Assembly (NCBI RefSeq): GCF_004339245.1
Contig: NZ_SMGG01000004.1
Location: 186,001 to 250,000 of the forward strand
Source of the DNA: Seleniivibrio woodruffii
GTDB taxonomy: Bacteria > Chrysiogenota > Deferribacteres > Deferribacterales > Geovibrionaceae
Length of the DNA stretch: 64,000 nt
Reading direction: 5' to 3'
Positions 51,624 through 59,647 of the stretch are shown here, one piece after another. The first letter of the stretch is position 1; every line of letters begins with the position of its first letter. The notes below the pieces were generated by a model. It had not been told where the DNA came from and searched no databases. It worked only from the letters and a program-made list of their open reading frames with translations. Made by a program: the position numbers and the translations under genes.

Positions 51624-53936
51624 ATGACGCTTTCCGGTATGAATATCAGCCGCAGAAAGTTCCTTGCCGCCTCCGGAGGTGCTGTGGCCGCAGGACTGGT
51701 AGCTGCCAACCTGTCCACTATCAAAGCTGTTGCAAGCGCCCCCTCAAAAGAAGCCGGCAAAGGAGAAAAGCACATAGCTTCAAGCTGTGAGATGTGCGTC
51801 AACAAATGCGGTTTTTTTGCTCATGTCGTTGACGGCAGGCTTAAAAAACTTAACCCCAACCCCAAGTTCTTTAAAAGCCGCGCCATGCTCTGTGCCAGAG
51901 GAAACGCAGGAGCAGAAGAACCCTATAACCCCGAAAGACTCACAAAACCCCTTCTGCGTGTAGGCGAAAGAGGGGAGGGCAAGTGGAAAGAGATATCCTA
52001 TGAGGAGGCTTTCAGACTCGTTGCCGAGAAACTGAAAGAGTTCAAGGTTAAGAACGAGAACAGATGTTCCGTCGCCTTTGCATCCTCAGAAGGTTTTCAG
52101 GAGGAGATTTTCCAGTATCTCGTGCAGTCCTATGGTTCAACAAACACAGTGCGCCACCCCACCCTGTGTCTGTCGTCCGTTATTCAGGGCTGGTCTTCGG
52201 TTTACGGGGTATATCCTGATGCCGACCTCAAAAATTCAAAATTTGTCCTTATGTTCGGTGCCAACAGGGCGGAAGCCATCGTTACACCCGACACTATAGA
52301 CTTTGTGAAATATAAGCCCGCAGGCTCAAAACTTATCTATCTGGATCCCCGCTTCACAAACACGGCGGCAAAAGCCGACAAGTGGTTCCCCGTTAAACCC
52401 GGCACAGACCTTGCGTTCGTGCTTGGCCTTATAAACGTGATAATCACCGAAAATCTTTATGATGCGGCGTTTGTTGAGCAGTTCTGCGACGGTTTCGCCG
52501 ACCTGCAGGCTATGATAGCTCCCCACACACCCGAATGGGCGGAGAAGGAGTGCGAAATTCCCGCAGCCGAGATACGCTGGACAGCCAGAGAGTTTGCCAA
52601 GGCCGCACCCGCTGCCGTTGCATACCCTGGCAGACGTACCAGCTGGTATGTGAACGACGTATATTTCCGCCGTGCCTGCGCAATCCTGACGGCCATCTGC
52701 GGATGCTGGGATGCTCCCGGCGGAATCTGCCCTAAGGCGTCAGTACCCGTTAAAAACCTCGACCCGCTTTTCCCTTATTTCGAAATGACTGACGACCGTA
52801 TCGATGCGGCCTCAAGCGTTAAGAACAATCTGCCCAAGGACAAAAGGTCTGAGAATATGCCCACGGATTCTGTGGCGTATCTGGGAGAAAAGGACGGAAG
52901 CTGGCTGAGATTCAGAGATGCCATCATCGCTCAGGATCCTTATCCTGTGGAGGCGATGATAGTCTATAAGCAGAACTTCATCGAGGCAGTGCCCAACCGT
53001 GCCAAGACAATGGAGATGCTTAAAAAGATCAAATTCATGGCCGTTATAGATATCCAGATGACCGAAGTCGCATACTTTGCCGACCTCGTCATTCCCGAAT
53101 CAACCTATCTTGAGCGTTGGGACTCTGTCCACAACCTCGCAGGTATCTGGCCCATCGCAACTTTCCGTCAGCCTGTGGTTGAGCCTGTTTTCGGCACCAA
53201 GTCAATGTTTGAGATAGCCGGCGGAATCATCAACGAAATGCTGAAACTGCCCGAACTCTGGGACGATGCCGATCCTATGGAAGTGGAAGATTTCAAATAT
53301 GACGTGGTTGAGGATATCTTTGCTCAGCCTATGCAGGAATACATCAAGCGTCAGCTTGCCGACCATCCCGGTGCGTATGAGCAGATGATGAAGGACGGCG
53401 TTTTCTATCTTTCCGACGAGCCTAAATACGGAACCACCCGCAATCCTGAGTTTCGTTTCAAGACAAGAACAGGAAAGATAGAGCTTGCCAACGTTAAGTA
53501 TGCAGACAAGGGCTTAAGCCCTCTGCCGATATACGTTGCTCCCCGTCAGCCTGAGCCGGGTAAATATCGTATGATCCTCGGCCGCCACGGGTTCAACACC
53601 CACACCGGCACACAGAACAACGAATATCTCTGGGAGATCCAGAAAGAGAACGAAATCTGGATCAACACGGCAGAAGCCAAGAAACTGGGCGTTGTTTCCG
53701 GTGACTATGTAAAGGTTGCAAGCTCTGTGGGAGAGCAGACCATAAAGGTTTTCGCCACCGAAAGGATACGCAAAGACTGCGTTTTCTTCGCCCACGGCTT
53801 CGGACGCCTTTCTCCTCAGCTCAGCCTTGTTTATAAAAAAGGCGCATCACAGGCGGCCATCCTTGAGGACTATCTTGAGCCTATCTCGGGCAACGCCGCA
53901 ATGCACGAAACTTTCGTGACAATTACAAAGGCATAA
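51624..53936 (+). CDS. Psr/Phs/Srr-type molybdopterin oxidoreductase, catalytic subunit (copy 1)
   Basis: 770 residues from ATG 51624, with AGGAGG eight bases upstream. The Tat signal is ISRRKFLAASGGAVAAGL. A 4Fe-4S site (SCEMCVNKCGF ... AMLCARG) precedes the Mo domain. The candidate Mo ligand is C182 in RHPTLCLSS, a Cys, as in polysulfide, thiosulfate, selenite and arsenate reductases. Family blocks FVLMFGANRAEAI and YLDPRFTNTAAKADKWFPVKPGTDLAF (shown in part) bind the guanine cofactors, and the C-terminal domain ends FFAHGFGRLSPQLSL and a conserved ISGNAAMHETFV. The enzyme acts in the periplasm. The exact substrate is not readable. Its paralogue follows at 56750. Confidence 0.93.
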   Translation: MTLSGMNISRRKFLAASGGAVAAGLVAANLSTIKAVASAPSKEAGKGEKHIASSCEMCVNKCGFFAHVVDGRLKKLNPNPKFFKSRAMLCARGNAGAEEPYNPERLTKPLLRVGERGEGKWKEISYEEAFRLVAEKLKEFKVKNENRCSVAFASSEGFQEEIFQYLVQSYGSTNTVRHPTLCLSSVIQGWSSVYGVYPDADLKNSKFVLMFGANRAEAIVTPDTIDFVKYKPAGSKLIYLDPRFTNTAAKADKWFPVKPGTDLAFVLGLINVIITENLYDAAFVEQFCDGFADLQAMIAPHTPEWAEKECEIPAAEIRWTAREFAKAAPAAVAYPGRRTSWYVNDVYFRRACAILTAICGCWDAPGGICPKASVPVKNLDPLFPYFEMTDDRIDAASSVKNNLPKDKRSENMPTDSVAYLGEKDGSWLRFRDAIIAQDPYPVEAMIVYKQNFIEAVPNRAKTMEMLKKIKFMAVIDIQMTEVAYFADLVIPESTYLERWDSVHNLAGIWPIATFRQPVVEPVFGTKSMFEIAGGIINEMLKLPELWDDADPMEVEDFKYDVVEDIFAQPMQEYIKRQLADHPGAYEQMMKDGVFYLSDEPKYGTTRNPEFRFKTRTGKIELANVKYADKGLSPLPIYVAPRQPEPGKYRMILGRHGFNTHTGTQNNEYLWEIQKENEIWINTAEAKKLGVVSGDYVKVASSVGEQTIKVFATERIRKDCVFFAHGFGRLSPQLSLVYKKGASQAAILEDYLEPISGNAAMHETFVTITKA

Positions 53937-53948
53937 GGGGAGGCGGAC

Positions 53949-54503
53949 ATGAGTAACAAAAAATACGGCATAGTTCTGAATGCCAAAAATTGCCTTAACT
54001 GCAAGGCATGTACAGTGGCCTGCAAGTTTGAAAACCATGTGGAGCCCGAAAGCGAGCAATACAGGATCTGGGTTGCCGAGAAGGAGCTGAAAGGCACTTT
54101 CCCAAAGCTCCGTCTGGATTTTGAACCCTCACAGTGTCAGCACTGCGAGAACACACCCTGCGCCAGCGTGTGCCCCACCAGCGCGACCTACAAAACCGCA
54201 GAGGGTGTGGTTCTTATCGACTATAAAAAATGCATCATCTGCAAAGCCTGCATGACTGCATGTCCCTATGACGCAAGGTTTGTCAGCGAGGTCAACCATG
54301 CCATTGAAAAGTGCACCTTCTGCTACCACAGGCTGCCCGAAGGCAGAGAGCCTGCATGCGTGGAGACCTGCCCCACAAAGGTAAGGGTGTTCGGCGACCT
54401 GAACGACCCTGAGTCAAAGGCATCGAAACTGCTTGCAGAGAACGATTCTTATCAGCTTAAGCCTGAGAAGAACACCAGACCCAGACTTTTTTACATCAGG
54501 TAA
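53949..54503 (+). CDS. 4x[4Fe-4S] electron-transfer subunit (PsrB type, copy 1)
   Basis: 184 residues with sixteen cysteines in four groups: CLNCKACTVAC, CQHCENTPCASVC, CIICKACMTAC and CTFC...CVETC. It transfers electrons from the membrane subunit to the molybdoenzyme. No signal peptide; it is expected to be exported with the Tat-tagged partner. It begins 12 bases after the catalytic gene and is 16 bases before the membrane-subunit gene, with a GGGGAGG site. Confidence 0.95.
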   Translation: MSNKKYGIVLNAKNCLNCKACTVACKFENHVEPESEQYRIWVAEKELKGTFPKLRLDFEPSQCQHCENTPCASVCPTSATYKTAEGVVLIDYKKCIICKACMTACPYDARFVSEVNHAIEKCTFCYHRLPEGREPACVETCPTKVRVFGDLNDPESKASKLLAENDSYQLKPEKNTRPRLFYIR

Positions 54504-54519
54504 GGACGGAGGAAAAAAA

Positions 54520-55749
54520 ATGTCAGCTCACGATACTGAAACTGAAGTTAAAGAGGGTTTGATATCAACCCTTAAAGGTTTGATAACCTTTAATAAAGAC
54601 ATCCCCGTAATGCCGCTTATCATCATAGGTCTGGTTCTTGCGGGAATAGGCGCCGTCACTGCGGTGGTGGTGCTTGTAAAAGGTCACGAGGCCATGTACG
54701 CCGTTAACCGTGAGGTTCCGTGGGGAATGCTCATCGGCACCTATGCATACTTTGTTATAACATCCACCGGACTGGCTTTCATCGGCGGTCTCGGCCATGC
54801 ATTCGGATTTGAGAATTTTGCCAAGATAGGCAGACGCATAGTTGTGCTCGCCACACTGGTTCTGCTGGCAGGTTTCACTCAGATTCTTATGGAACTGGGA
54901 CACCCCGTCCGTATGATCATCTGGATGATGCTCTCTCCCAATATCACAGCTCCTATCCTCTGGATGGGCGTGTTCTACACGATAGAGCTTGTGATCCTCG
55001 GATTTGAGCTTTACTACGCTTTTAAAGCCCATCCCACTGCAAAAGACCATCAGACTGCCGCAATGCTCGGCTTTGCCGCCATGGTTGTGGGTACCCTTGC
55101 AACATCGAACCTCGGATTCGTGTTCGGTTCGCTGAATGCTCGTCCCTGGCTCTATGGCGTACATTTCCCGCTGTTTCTTGTTGTTTCCGGTATAACTGCC
55201 GGTGCGGCTCTTCTGCTTCTGGTGCATAACATCGCATACAGGTTCAGCATTCCCGAAGAGTACAAACCCTCAATGAACGCCCTTGCGAAACTAATGGGCG
55301 GCGGTATCGGAATAATGATGCTTATGTATCTGTGGAAGTTCCTGACCTCCATATTCACTCAGCCCGAAGGTTCGTATCAGTCTGCAATGGCGCTCATAGC
55401 AGGCCCCCTTGCGGCTAACTTCTGGATAGGCGAGATGCTTCTTGCGGTCATAATTCCCCTTGTCCTTCTGCTCACTGCAAAAGGGGATACTAAGAAGTAC
55501 GGAATCGCAGGCCTTGTGTTCATGATTGGTCTGTATTTCACAAGGGTTAACTACATTGTTGCGGGTCAGCTTCCCGTTATGCGTCAGGCTACCGACGGTT
55601 CCGGCGTAACAGCGGACATCAACGGTTTGGCCTTCTATTCGCCCTCGATAGCTGAGTGGGGGATATTCCTTCTGGGAATAGGAACTGCAATGGTGCTGTA
55701 TTTCAGCGCAGAAAAGTTCCTTGATCTCAAAACTCCCGATCATCACTGA
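54520..55749 (+). CDS. NrfD/PsrC-type membrane subunit (copy 1)
   Basis: 409 residues from ATG 54520 (GGAGGA seven bases upstream); a longer frame overlapping the ferredoxin gene is not needed. At least eight hydrophobic segments are visible. Family features are REVPWGMLIGTYAYFVITSTG near the N-terminus (the VPWG..I..Y.FF..S.. pattern), HPVRMI, FTLWMGVFY-type helices and NYIVAGQ near the C-terminus. NrfD proteins oxidise quinol and pass electrons to the Fe-S subunit. There is no haem. It is the last gene of the operon, followed by a strong terminator. Confidence 0.93.
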   Translation: MSAHDTETEVKEGLISTLKGLITFNKDIPVMPLIIIGLVLAGIGAVTAVVVLVKGHEAMYAVNREVPWGMLIGTYAYFVITSTGLAFIGGLGHAFGFENFAKIGRRIVVLATLVLLAGFTQILMELGHPVRMIIWMMLSPNITAPILWMGVFYTIELVILGFELYYAFKAHPTAKDHQTAAMLGFAAMVVGTLATSNLGFVFGSLNARPWLYGVHFPLFLVVSGITAGAALLLLVHNIAYRFSIPEEYKPSMNALAKLMGGGIGIMMLMYLWKFLTSIFTQPEGSYQSAMALIAGPLAANFWIGEMLLAVIIPLVLLLTAKGDTKKYGIAGLVFMIGLYFTRVNYIVAGQLPVMRQATDGSGVTADINGLAFYSPSIAEWGIFLLGIGTAMVLYFSAEKFLDLKTPDHH

Positions 55750-55761
55750 TATCACATTGCA

Positions 55762-55788
55762 AAAGGCGGCCACTGTGCCGCCTTTTTT
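55762..55788 (+). terminator. Intrinsic terminator of the first psr-like operon
   Basis: AAAGGCGGC (55762-55770) pairs with GCCGCCTTT (55777-55785), followed by T's to 55788. It ends transcription 13 bases after the stop codon. Confidence 0.9.
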
Positions 55789-55904
55789 GTTTCAGTGACC
55801 ATCCTTAGTCTGTAATTCCGCATAATCTTTAAAATCTATAGAATCTCTCATCACTTTAGTGCTATGATAGTCTGACTTAAGATAGACAAACAGTACAGGT
55901 TTTG

Positions 55905-55916
55905 TGGCATATGCCA
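55905..55916. promoter_or_regulatory. Palindrome TGGCATATGCCA upstream of the DUF134 regulator gene
   Basis: A perfect 12-base palindrome at 55905-55916. It lies about 125 bases upstream of the predicted start of the regulator mRNA and resembles the sites at both psr-like operons. I propose it as the operator of the regulator; this is inference. Confidence 0.6.
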
Positions 55917-56001
55917 ACCTGAGCGATGTTCAGGACTTGTTGGTTTTGGGCTGATATGGTTTTGGTAATTGGCTCAAAATAAAATAGCGTTATATAATTA
56001 A

Positions 56002-56030
56002 TTGACGAATGCCAATATGGGTATTATAAT
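56002..56030 (+). promoter_or_regulatory. Strong promoter of the DUF134 regulator gene
   Basis: TTGACG at 56002-56007, exactly 17 bases, then a perfect TATAAT at 56025-56030. GAGG at 56049-56052 precedes the ATG at 56059. The spacer holds AATGCCAATA, another partial copy of the palindrome half. Confidence 0.75.
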
Positions 56031-56058
56031 TTCAGAATAACACATCAGAGGATTTAAT

Positions 56059-56517
56059 ATGGCCCGCCCGGTAAAAAAGAGGCTTGTGAAACACAGGCTG
56101 ACATTCAAAGATTTCGGCCCTGTGGCCGTTCCCGAAAATCAGAACTGCAAGATAATAAACATACCTGTGGATCAGCTGGAGGCAATGCGTCTGGCGGATC
56201 TTGAGGGAATGTCGCACAACGAGGCGGCAGACCTTATGGGTGTTTCCCGCCAGACCTTCGGCCGCATAATCGAACAGGCCAGACAGTCGGTCACTCTGGC
56301 GCTGATAAACGGCTATGTCCTTAAGATAGTATATGACGAGAACGTTCAGATATGCGACAGAGACCTGAAATGCATTGAATGCGGGCATGAGTGGTGCCAC
56401 GGTTTCAACGAGACCGCCGAGGCCACAACCTGCGAAAAGTGCGGCTCTCTGGAGATAATCAAAATGAAGCGCTGCGGTAAATACTGCGAGTGCCCCCTTC
56501 GTGTAAACAAACGCTGA
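56059..56517 (+). CDS. DUF134/UPF0251-family DNA-binding regulator with nine-cysteine tail
   Basis: 152 residues. The N-terminal part is the UPF0251 family: MARPVKKR, VDQLEAMRLADLEGMSHNEAADLMGVSRQTFGRIIEQAR (shown in part), whose helix-turn-helix resembles sigma region 4. The tail after residue 95 is unusual: CDRDLKCIECGHEWC, CEKC and CGKYCEC give nine cysteines, enough for one or more zinc or iron-sulfur sites. It probably senses metal, redox state or a chalcogen compound and controls the two flanking respiratory operons. It has its own strong promoter. The family's ligand is not known to me. Confidence 0.85.
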   Translation: MARPVKKRLVKHRLTFKDFGPVAVPENQNCKIINIPVDQLEAMRLADLEGMSHNEAADLMGVSRQTFGRIIEQARQSVTLALINGYVLKIVYDENVQICDRDLKCIECGHEWCHGFNETAEATTCEKCGSLEIIKMKRCGKYCECPLRVNKR

Positions 56518-56576
56518 TACTCCGTTATCCCTTCGTTATTATAGTCTGACCGTATTTCTGCGATCATTTTTAAATT

Positions 56577-56655
56577 GAGCAAATGCCATAAACTAAATAT
56601 TCAATTATTTTTGTATATTGCTGAATGAATAATTATTGGCATATGCCATAAACTA
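56577..56655. promoter_or_regulatory. Two direct-repeat operator candidates upstream of the second psr-like operon
   Basis: GAGCAAATGCCATAAACTA at 56577-56595 and TGGCATATGCCATAAACTA at 56637-56655 share 16 of 19 bases and are exactly 60 bases apart, about six helical turns. They are centred about 73 and 133 bases upstream of the predicted start site, a distance that fits an activator. Confidence 0.65.
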
Positions 56656-56678
56656 CTGATGTGTAAAAAGAAATTTCG

Positions 56679-56707
56679 TTGACCTATTCTTAGTTATATC
56701 TTAATAT
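56679..56707 (+). promoter_or_regulatory. Promoter of the second psr-like operon
   Basis: TTGACC at 56679-56684, 17-base spacer, TAATAT at 56702-56707; GGAGGT follows at about 56737 before the ATG at 56750. Confidence 0.55.
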
Positions 56708-56749
56708 CTGCATATCTAGTTTCATCTACCTTTATCGGAGGTCAGTATT

Positions 56750-59074
56750 ATGTCAATGTTCAGTCCTAAGCTGTCACGGCGCCGTTTCCTTGCCGTTGGC
56801 GGTTCTGTTGCGGCTGCTGCGGCTCTCGGCTCAGGCCTTAAAGCTGTCAAGGCTGTTGCGGATGTTCAGGAGACGAAGAAGGTTGCAGGTGTTTCAAAGC
56901 ATATAGCGTCCAGCTGTGAAATGTGCGTGAACAAATGCGGCCTTATAGCCCACGTCGTTGACGGCAGGGTTAAAAAACTGAATCCCAATCCAAAGTTTTT
57001 CAAAAGCCGTGCGATGCTTTGCGCCAGAGGCAACGCCGGAGCGGAGGAGCCTTATAACCCCGAAAGGCTCACAAAACCCCTTGTCCGTGTGGGCGAAAGA
57101 GGGGAGGGCAAGTGGAAAGAGATATCATATGAGGAGGCATACGTTCTCCTCGCCAAGAAACTTGCGGAACACAAAGTTAAAAACGACAACAGAAACTCTG
57201 TGGCTTTCATCTCTTCCGAAGGATTTCAGGAGGAGATATTCCACTATCTTGTCCAGTCATACGGTTCCACAAACACAGTGCGCCACCCCACCCTGTGTCT
57301 GTCGTCCGTTATTCAGGGCTGGTCATCCGTATATGGAGTGTATCCGGATGCTGACATCAGAAACTCAAAATTCGTCCTTATGTTCGGTTCGAACAGGGCG
57401 GAAGCGATAATCACCCCCGACACAATAGATTTTCAGAAGAACAAGCCTGAGGGGCAGAAGGTTGTATACCTCGACCCCAGATTTACGAATATGGCGGCAA
57501 AGGCCGACAAGTGGTATCCCGTTAAACCCGGAACAGACCTTGCGTTCATCCTTGGCGTTATAAACGTGATAATCACTGAAAACCTTTATGATGCGGCATT
57601 CGTTGAGCAGTTCTGTGACGGATTCGCAGATCTTCAGGCGATGATAGTTCCCTATACCCCCGAATGGGCGGAGAAGGAATGCGAAATTCCCGCCGCCGAG
57701 ATCCGCTGGGTCGCAAAGGAGTATGCCAAAGCCGCTCCCGCTGCCGTGGTCTATCCCGGCAGAAGAACGAGCTGGTATGTCAACGACGTATATTTCCGCC
57801 GTGCCTGCGCGATCCTTACGGCAATCTGCGGATGCTGGGATGTTCCCGGTGGAATCTGCCCCAAGGCGTCGGTTCCCGTTAAAAACCTTGACCCGCTCTT
57901 TCCCTATTTCGAAAAGACGGACGACCGTATCGATCAGGCATCTTACGGCAGTGTGAAGAACAGAATGCCTAAGGACGCACGCTCCGCCGCTTTGCCCGCC
58001 GCAGAGGTGGCTTACATGGGCGAAAAGGACGGAAGCTGGCTCAGGTTCAGGGATTCAGTTCTGGCGGAAGATCCTTATAAGGTCGACGCACTTGTTGTCT
58101 ATAAGCAGAACTTCATAGAGGCGGTTCCCAACCGAGCCAAAACTATGGAGATGCTGAAAAAGATAGACTTCATGGCCGTTATAGATATTCAGATGACAGA
58201 AGTTGCATATTTTGCCGACCTTGTTATTCCTGAATCAACCTATCTTGAGCGTTGGGACTCTGTTCACAACCTCGCAGGAATCCAGCCCATCGCAACCTTC
58301 CGTCAGCCTGCAATAGAGCCTGTGTTCGGCACAAAGTCCATGTTTGAGATAGCGGGAGGGGTCATCAATGAAATGCTGAAACTCCCTGAGCTGTGGGACG
58401 ATGCCGATCCCGAAGAGGTTGAGGATTTCAAGCTGGATGTGGTTGAGGATATCTTCGCTCAGCCCATGCAGGAATACATTAAGCGTCAGCTGGCTGATCA
58501 GCCGGGCGCATATGAAATGATGATGAAGGACGGAGTTTTCTATCTGAAAGAAGAGGCCACCTACGGCAGTACACGCACCAATCCTGAGTTCAGGTTCAAG
58601 ACCAGAACCGGAAAGATTGAGCTTGCCAACGTTAAGTATGCGGAAAAAGGCCTGCATTCTCTGCCTCTGTACGAAAGACCCCGTCAGCCTGAGGCCGGAA
58701 AATACCGCTTCATCCTCGGCCGCCACGGGTACAACACTCACACAGGAACCCAGAACAACGGATTCCTCTGGGAAATTCAGAAAGAGAACCAACTCTGGAT
58801 AAACACAGAAGAGGCAAAGAAACTCGGCATAGCCACAGGCGACTATGTAAAGGTTACAAGCGCAGTTGGTGAGCAGACCGTAATGGTCTACGCCACCGAG
58901 AAGATACGCAGAGACTGCGTGTTCTATGCCCACGGCTACGGACGCCTCTCACCCCAGCTCAGTCTGGTCTATAAAAAGGGAGCCTCTCAGGCGGCCATCC
59001 TTGAGGACTATATAGAGCCTATCTCTGGCAATTCGGCGATGCACGAAACGTTCGTAAGCATCGCAAAGGCTTAA
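56750..59074 (+). CDS. Psr/Phs/Srr-type molybdopterin oxidoreductase, catalytic subunit (copy 2)
   Basis: 774 residues with the Tat signal SRRRFLAVGGSVAAAAALG. The same features as copy 1: SCEMCVNKCGLI ... AMLCARG iron-sulfur site, candidate Mo ligand C183 in RHPTLCLSS, FVLMFGSNRAEAI and YLDPRFTNMAAKADKWY. It is highly similar to copy 1 along its whole length, with most differences in the signal, the region around 400-425 and the 600-660 surface loops. One 56-base stretch around the ligand is identical in DNA. Whether it serves a different substrate, or the same one under other conditions, is open. No TorD gene is near either copy. Confidence 0.93.
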   Translation: MSMFSPKLSRRRFLAVGGSVAAAAALGSGLKAVKAVADVQETKKVAGVSKHIASSCEMCVNKCGLIAHVVDGRVKKLNPNPKFFKSRAMLCARGNAGAEEPYNPERLTKPLVRVGERGEGKWKEISYEEAYVLLAKKLAEHKVKNDNRNSVAFISSEGFQEEIFHYLVQSYGSTNTVRHPTLCLSSVIQGWSSVYGVYPDADIRNSKFVLMFGSNRAEAIITPDTIDFQKNKPEGQKVVYLDPRFTNMAAKADKWYPVKPGTDLAFILGVINVIITENLYDAAFVEQFCDGFADLQAMIVPYTPEWAEKECEIPAAEIRWVAKEYAKAAPAAVVYPGRRTSWYVNDVYFRRACAILTAICGCWDVPGGICPKASVPVKNLDPLFPYFEKTDDRIDQASYGSVKNRMPKDARSAALPAAEVAYMGEKDGSWLRFRDSVLAEDPYKVDALVVYKQNFIEAVPNRAKTMEMLKKIDFMAVIDIQMTEVAYFADLVIPESTYLERWDSVHNLAGIQPIATFRQPAIEPVFGTKSMFEIAGGVINEMLKLPELWDDADPEEVEDFKLDVVEDIFAQPMQEYIKRQLADQPGAYEMMMKDGVFYLKEEATYGSTRTNPEFRFKTRTGKIELANVKYAEKGLHSLPLYERPRQPEAGKYRFILGRHGYNTHTGTQNNGFLWEIQKENQLWINTEEAKKLGIATGDYVKVTSAVGEQTVMVYATEKIRRDCVFYAHGYGRLSPQLSLVYKKGASQAAILEDYIEPISGNSAMHETFVSIAKA

Positions 59075-59087
59075 CGGAGGGCGACAG

Positions 59088-59636
59088 ATGAAAAAATACG
59101 CAATTGTATTTGATACAAAAAAATGTCTGAACTGCAAGGCCTGCACAGTTGCCTGCAAGTTCGAAAACCACGTTGAGGTGGGCGACGATCAGTACAGGAT
59201 ATGGGTTAACGAACTTCCCCTTAAAGGAAAGTTTCCGAACCTCGCCCAGAGCTATCTGCCCTCCCAGTGTCAGCAGTGTGAAAATCCTCCCTGCGTCCAT
59301 GTGTGCCCCACAAAGGCCTCATATCAGACGGCGGACGGTGTTGTGCTTGTTGACAGCAAAAAATGCATACTCTGCAAATACTGCATGACCGCATGCCCCT
59401 ATGATGCAAGGTTTGAGAACCATCTGATAAAGGCGGTTGACAAATGCACCTTCTGCTACCACAGACTGCCCGAAGGCAAACCTACGGCATGCGTTGAAAC
59501 CTGTCCCACAAAGGTCAGGGTGTTCGTCGATCTTGAAGATCAGAACGACGAGACGGTAAAACAGCTCGCTTTGGCCGACTACGATGTTCTTAAGCCCGAA
59601 AAGGGAACCAAGCCGAAGCTCTACTATTTAAGATAA
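59088..59636 (+). CDS. 4x[4Fe-4S] electron-transfer subunit (PsrB type, copy 2)
   Basis: 182 residues, sixteen cysteines in the pattern CLNCKACTVAC, CQQCENPPCVHVC, CILCKYCMTAC and CTFC...CVETC, matching copy 1 closely. It starts 13 bases after the catalytic gene with a GGAGG site, and 11 bases separate it from the membrane-subunit gene. Confidence 0.95.
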   Translation: MKKYAIVFDTKKCLNCKACTVACKFENHVEVGDDQYRIWVNELPLKGKFPNLAQSYLPSQCQQCENPPCVHVCPTKASYQTADGVVLVDSKKCILCKYCMTACPYDARFENHLIKAVDKCTFCYHRLPEGKPTACVETCPTKVRVFVDLEDQNDETVKQLALADYDVLKPEKGTKPKLYYLR

Positions 59637-59647
59637 GGAGGACAGCA

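Noticed and set aside
54433-54519. N-terminal extension of the first NrfD subunit
   Set aside because: It would overlap the ferredoxin gene by 70 bases, whereas ATG 54520 has a strong ribosome site and normal family length.
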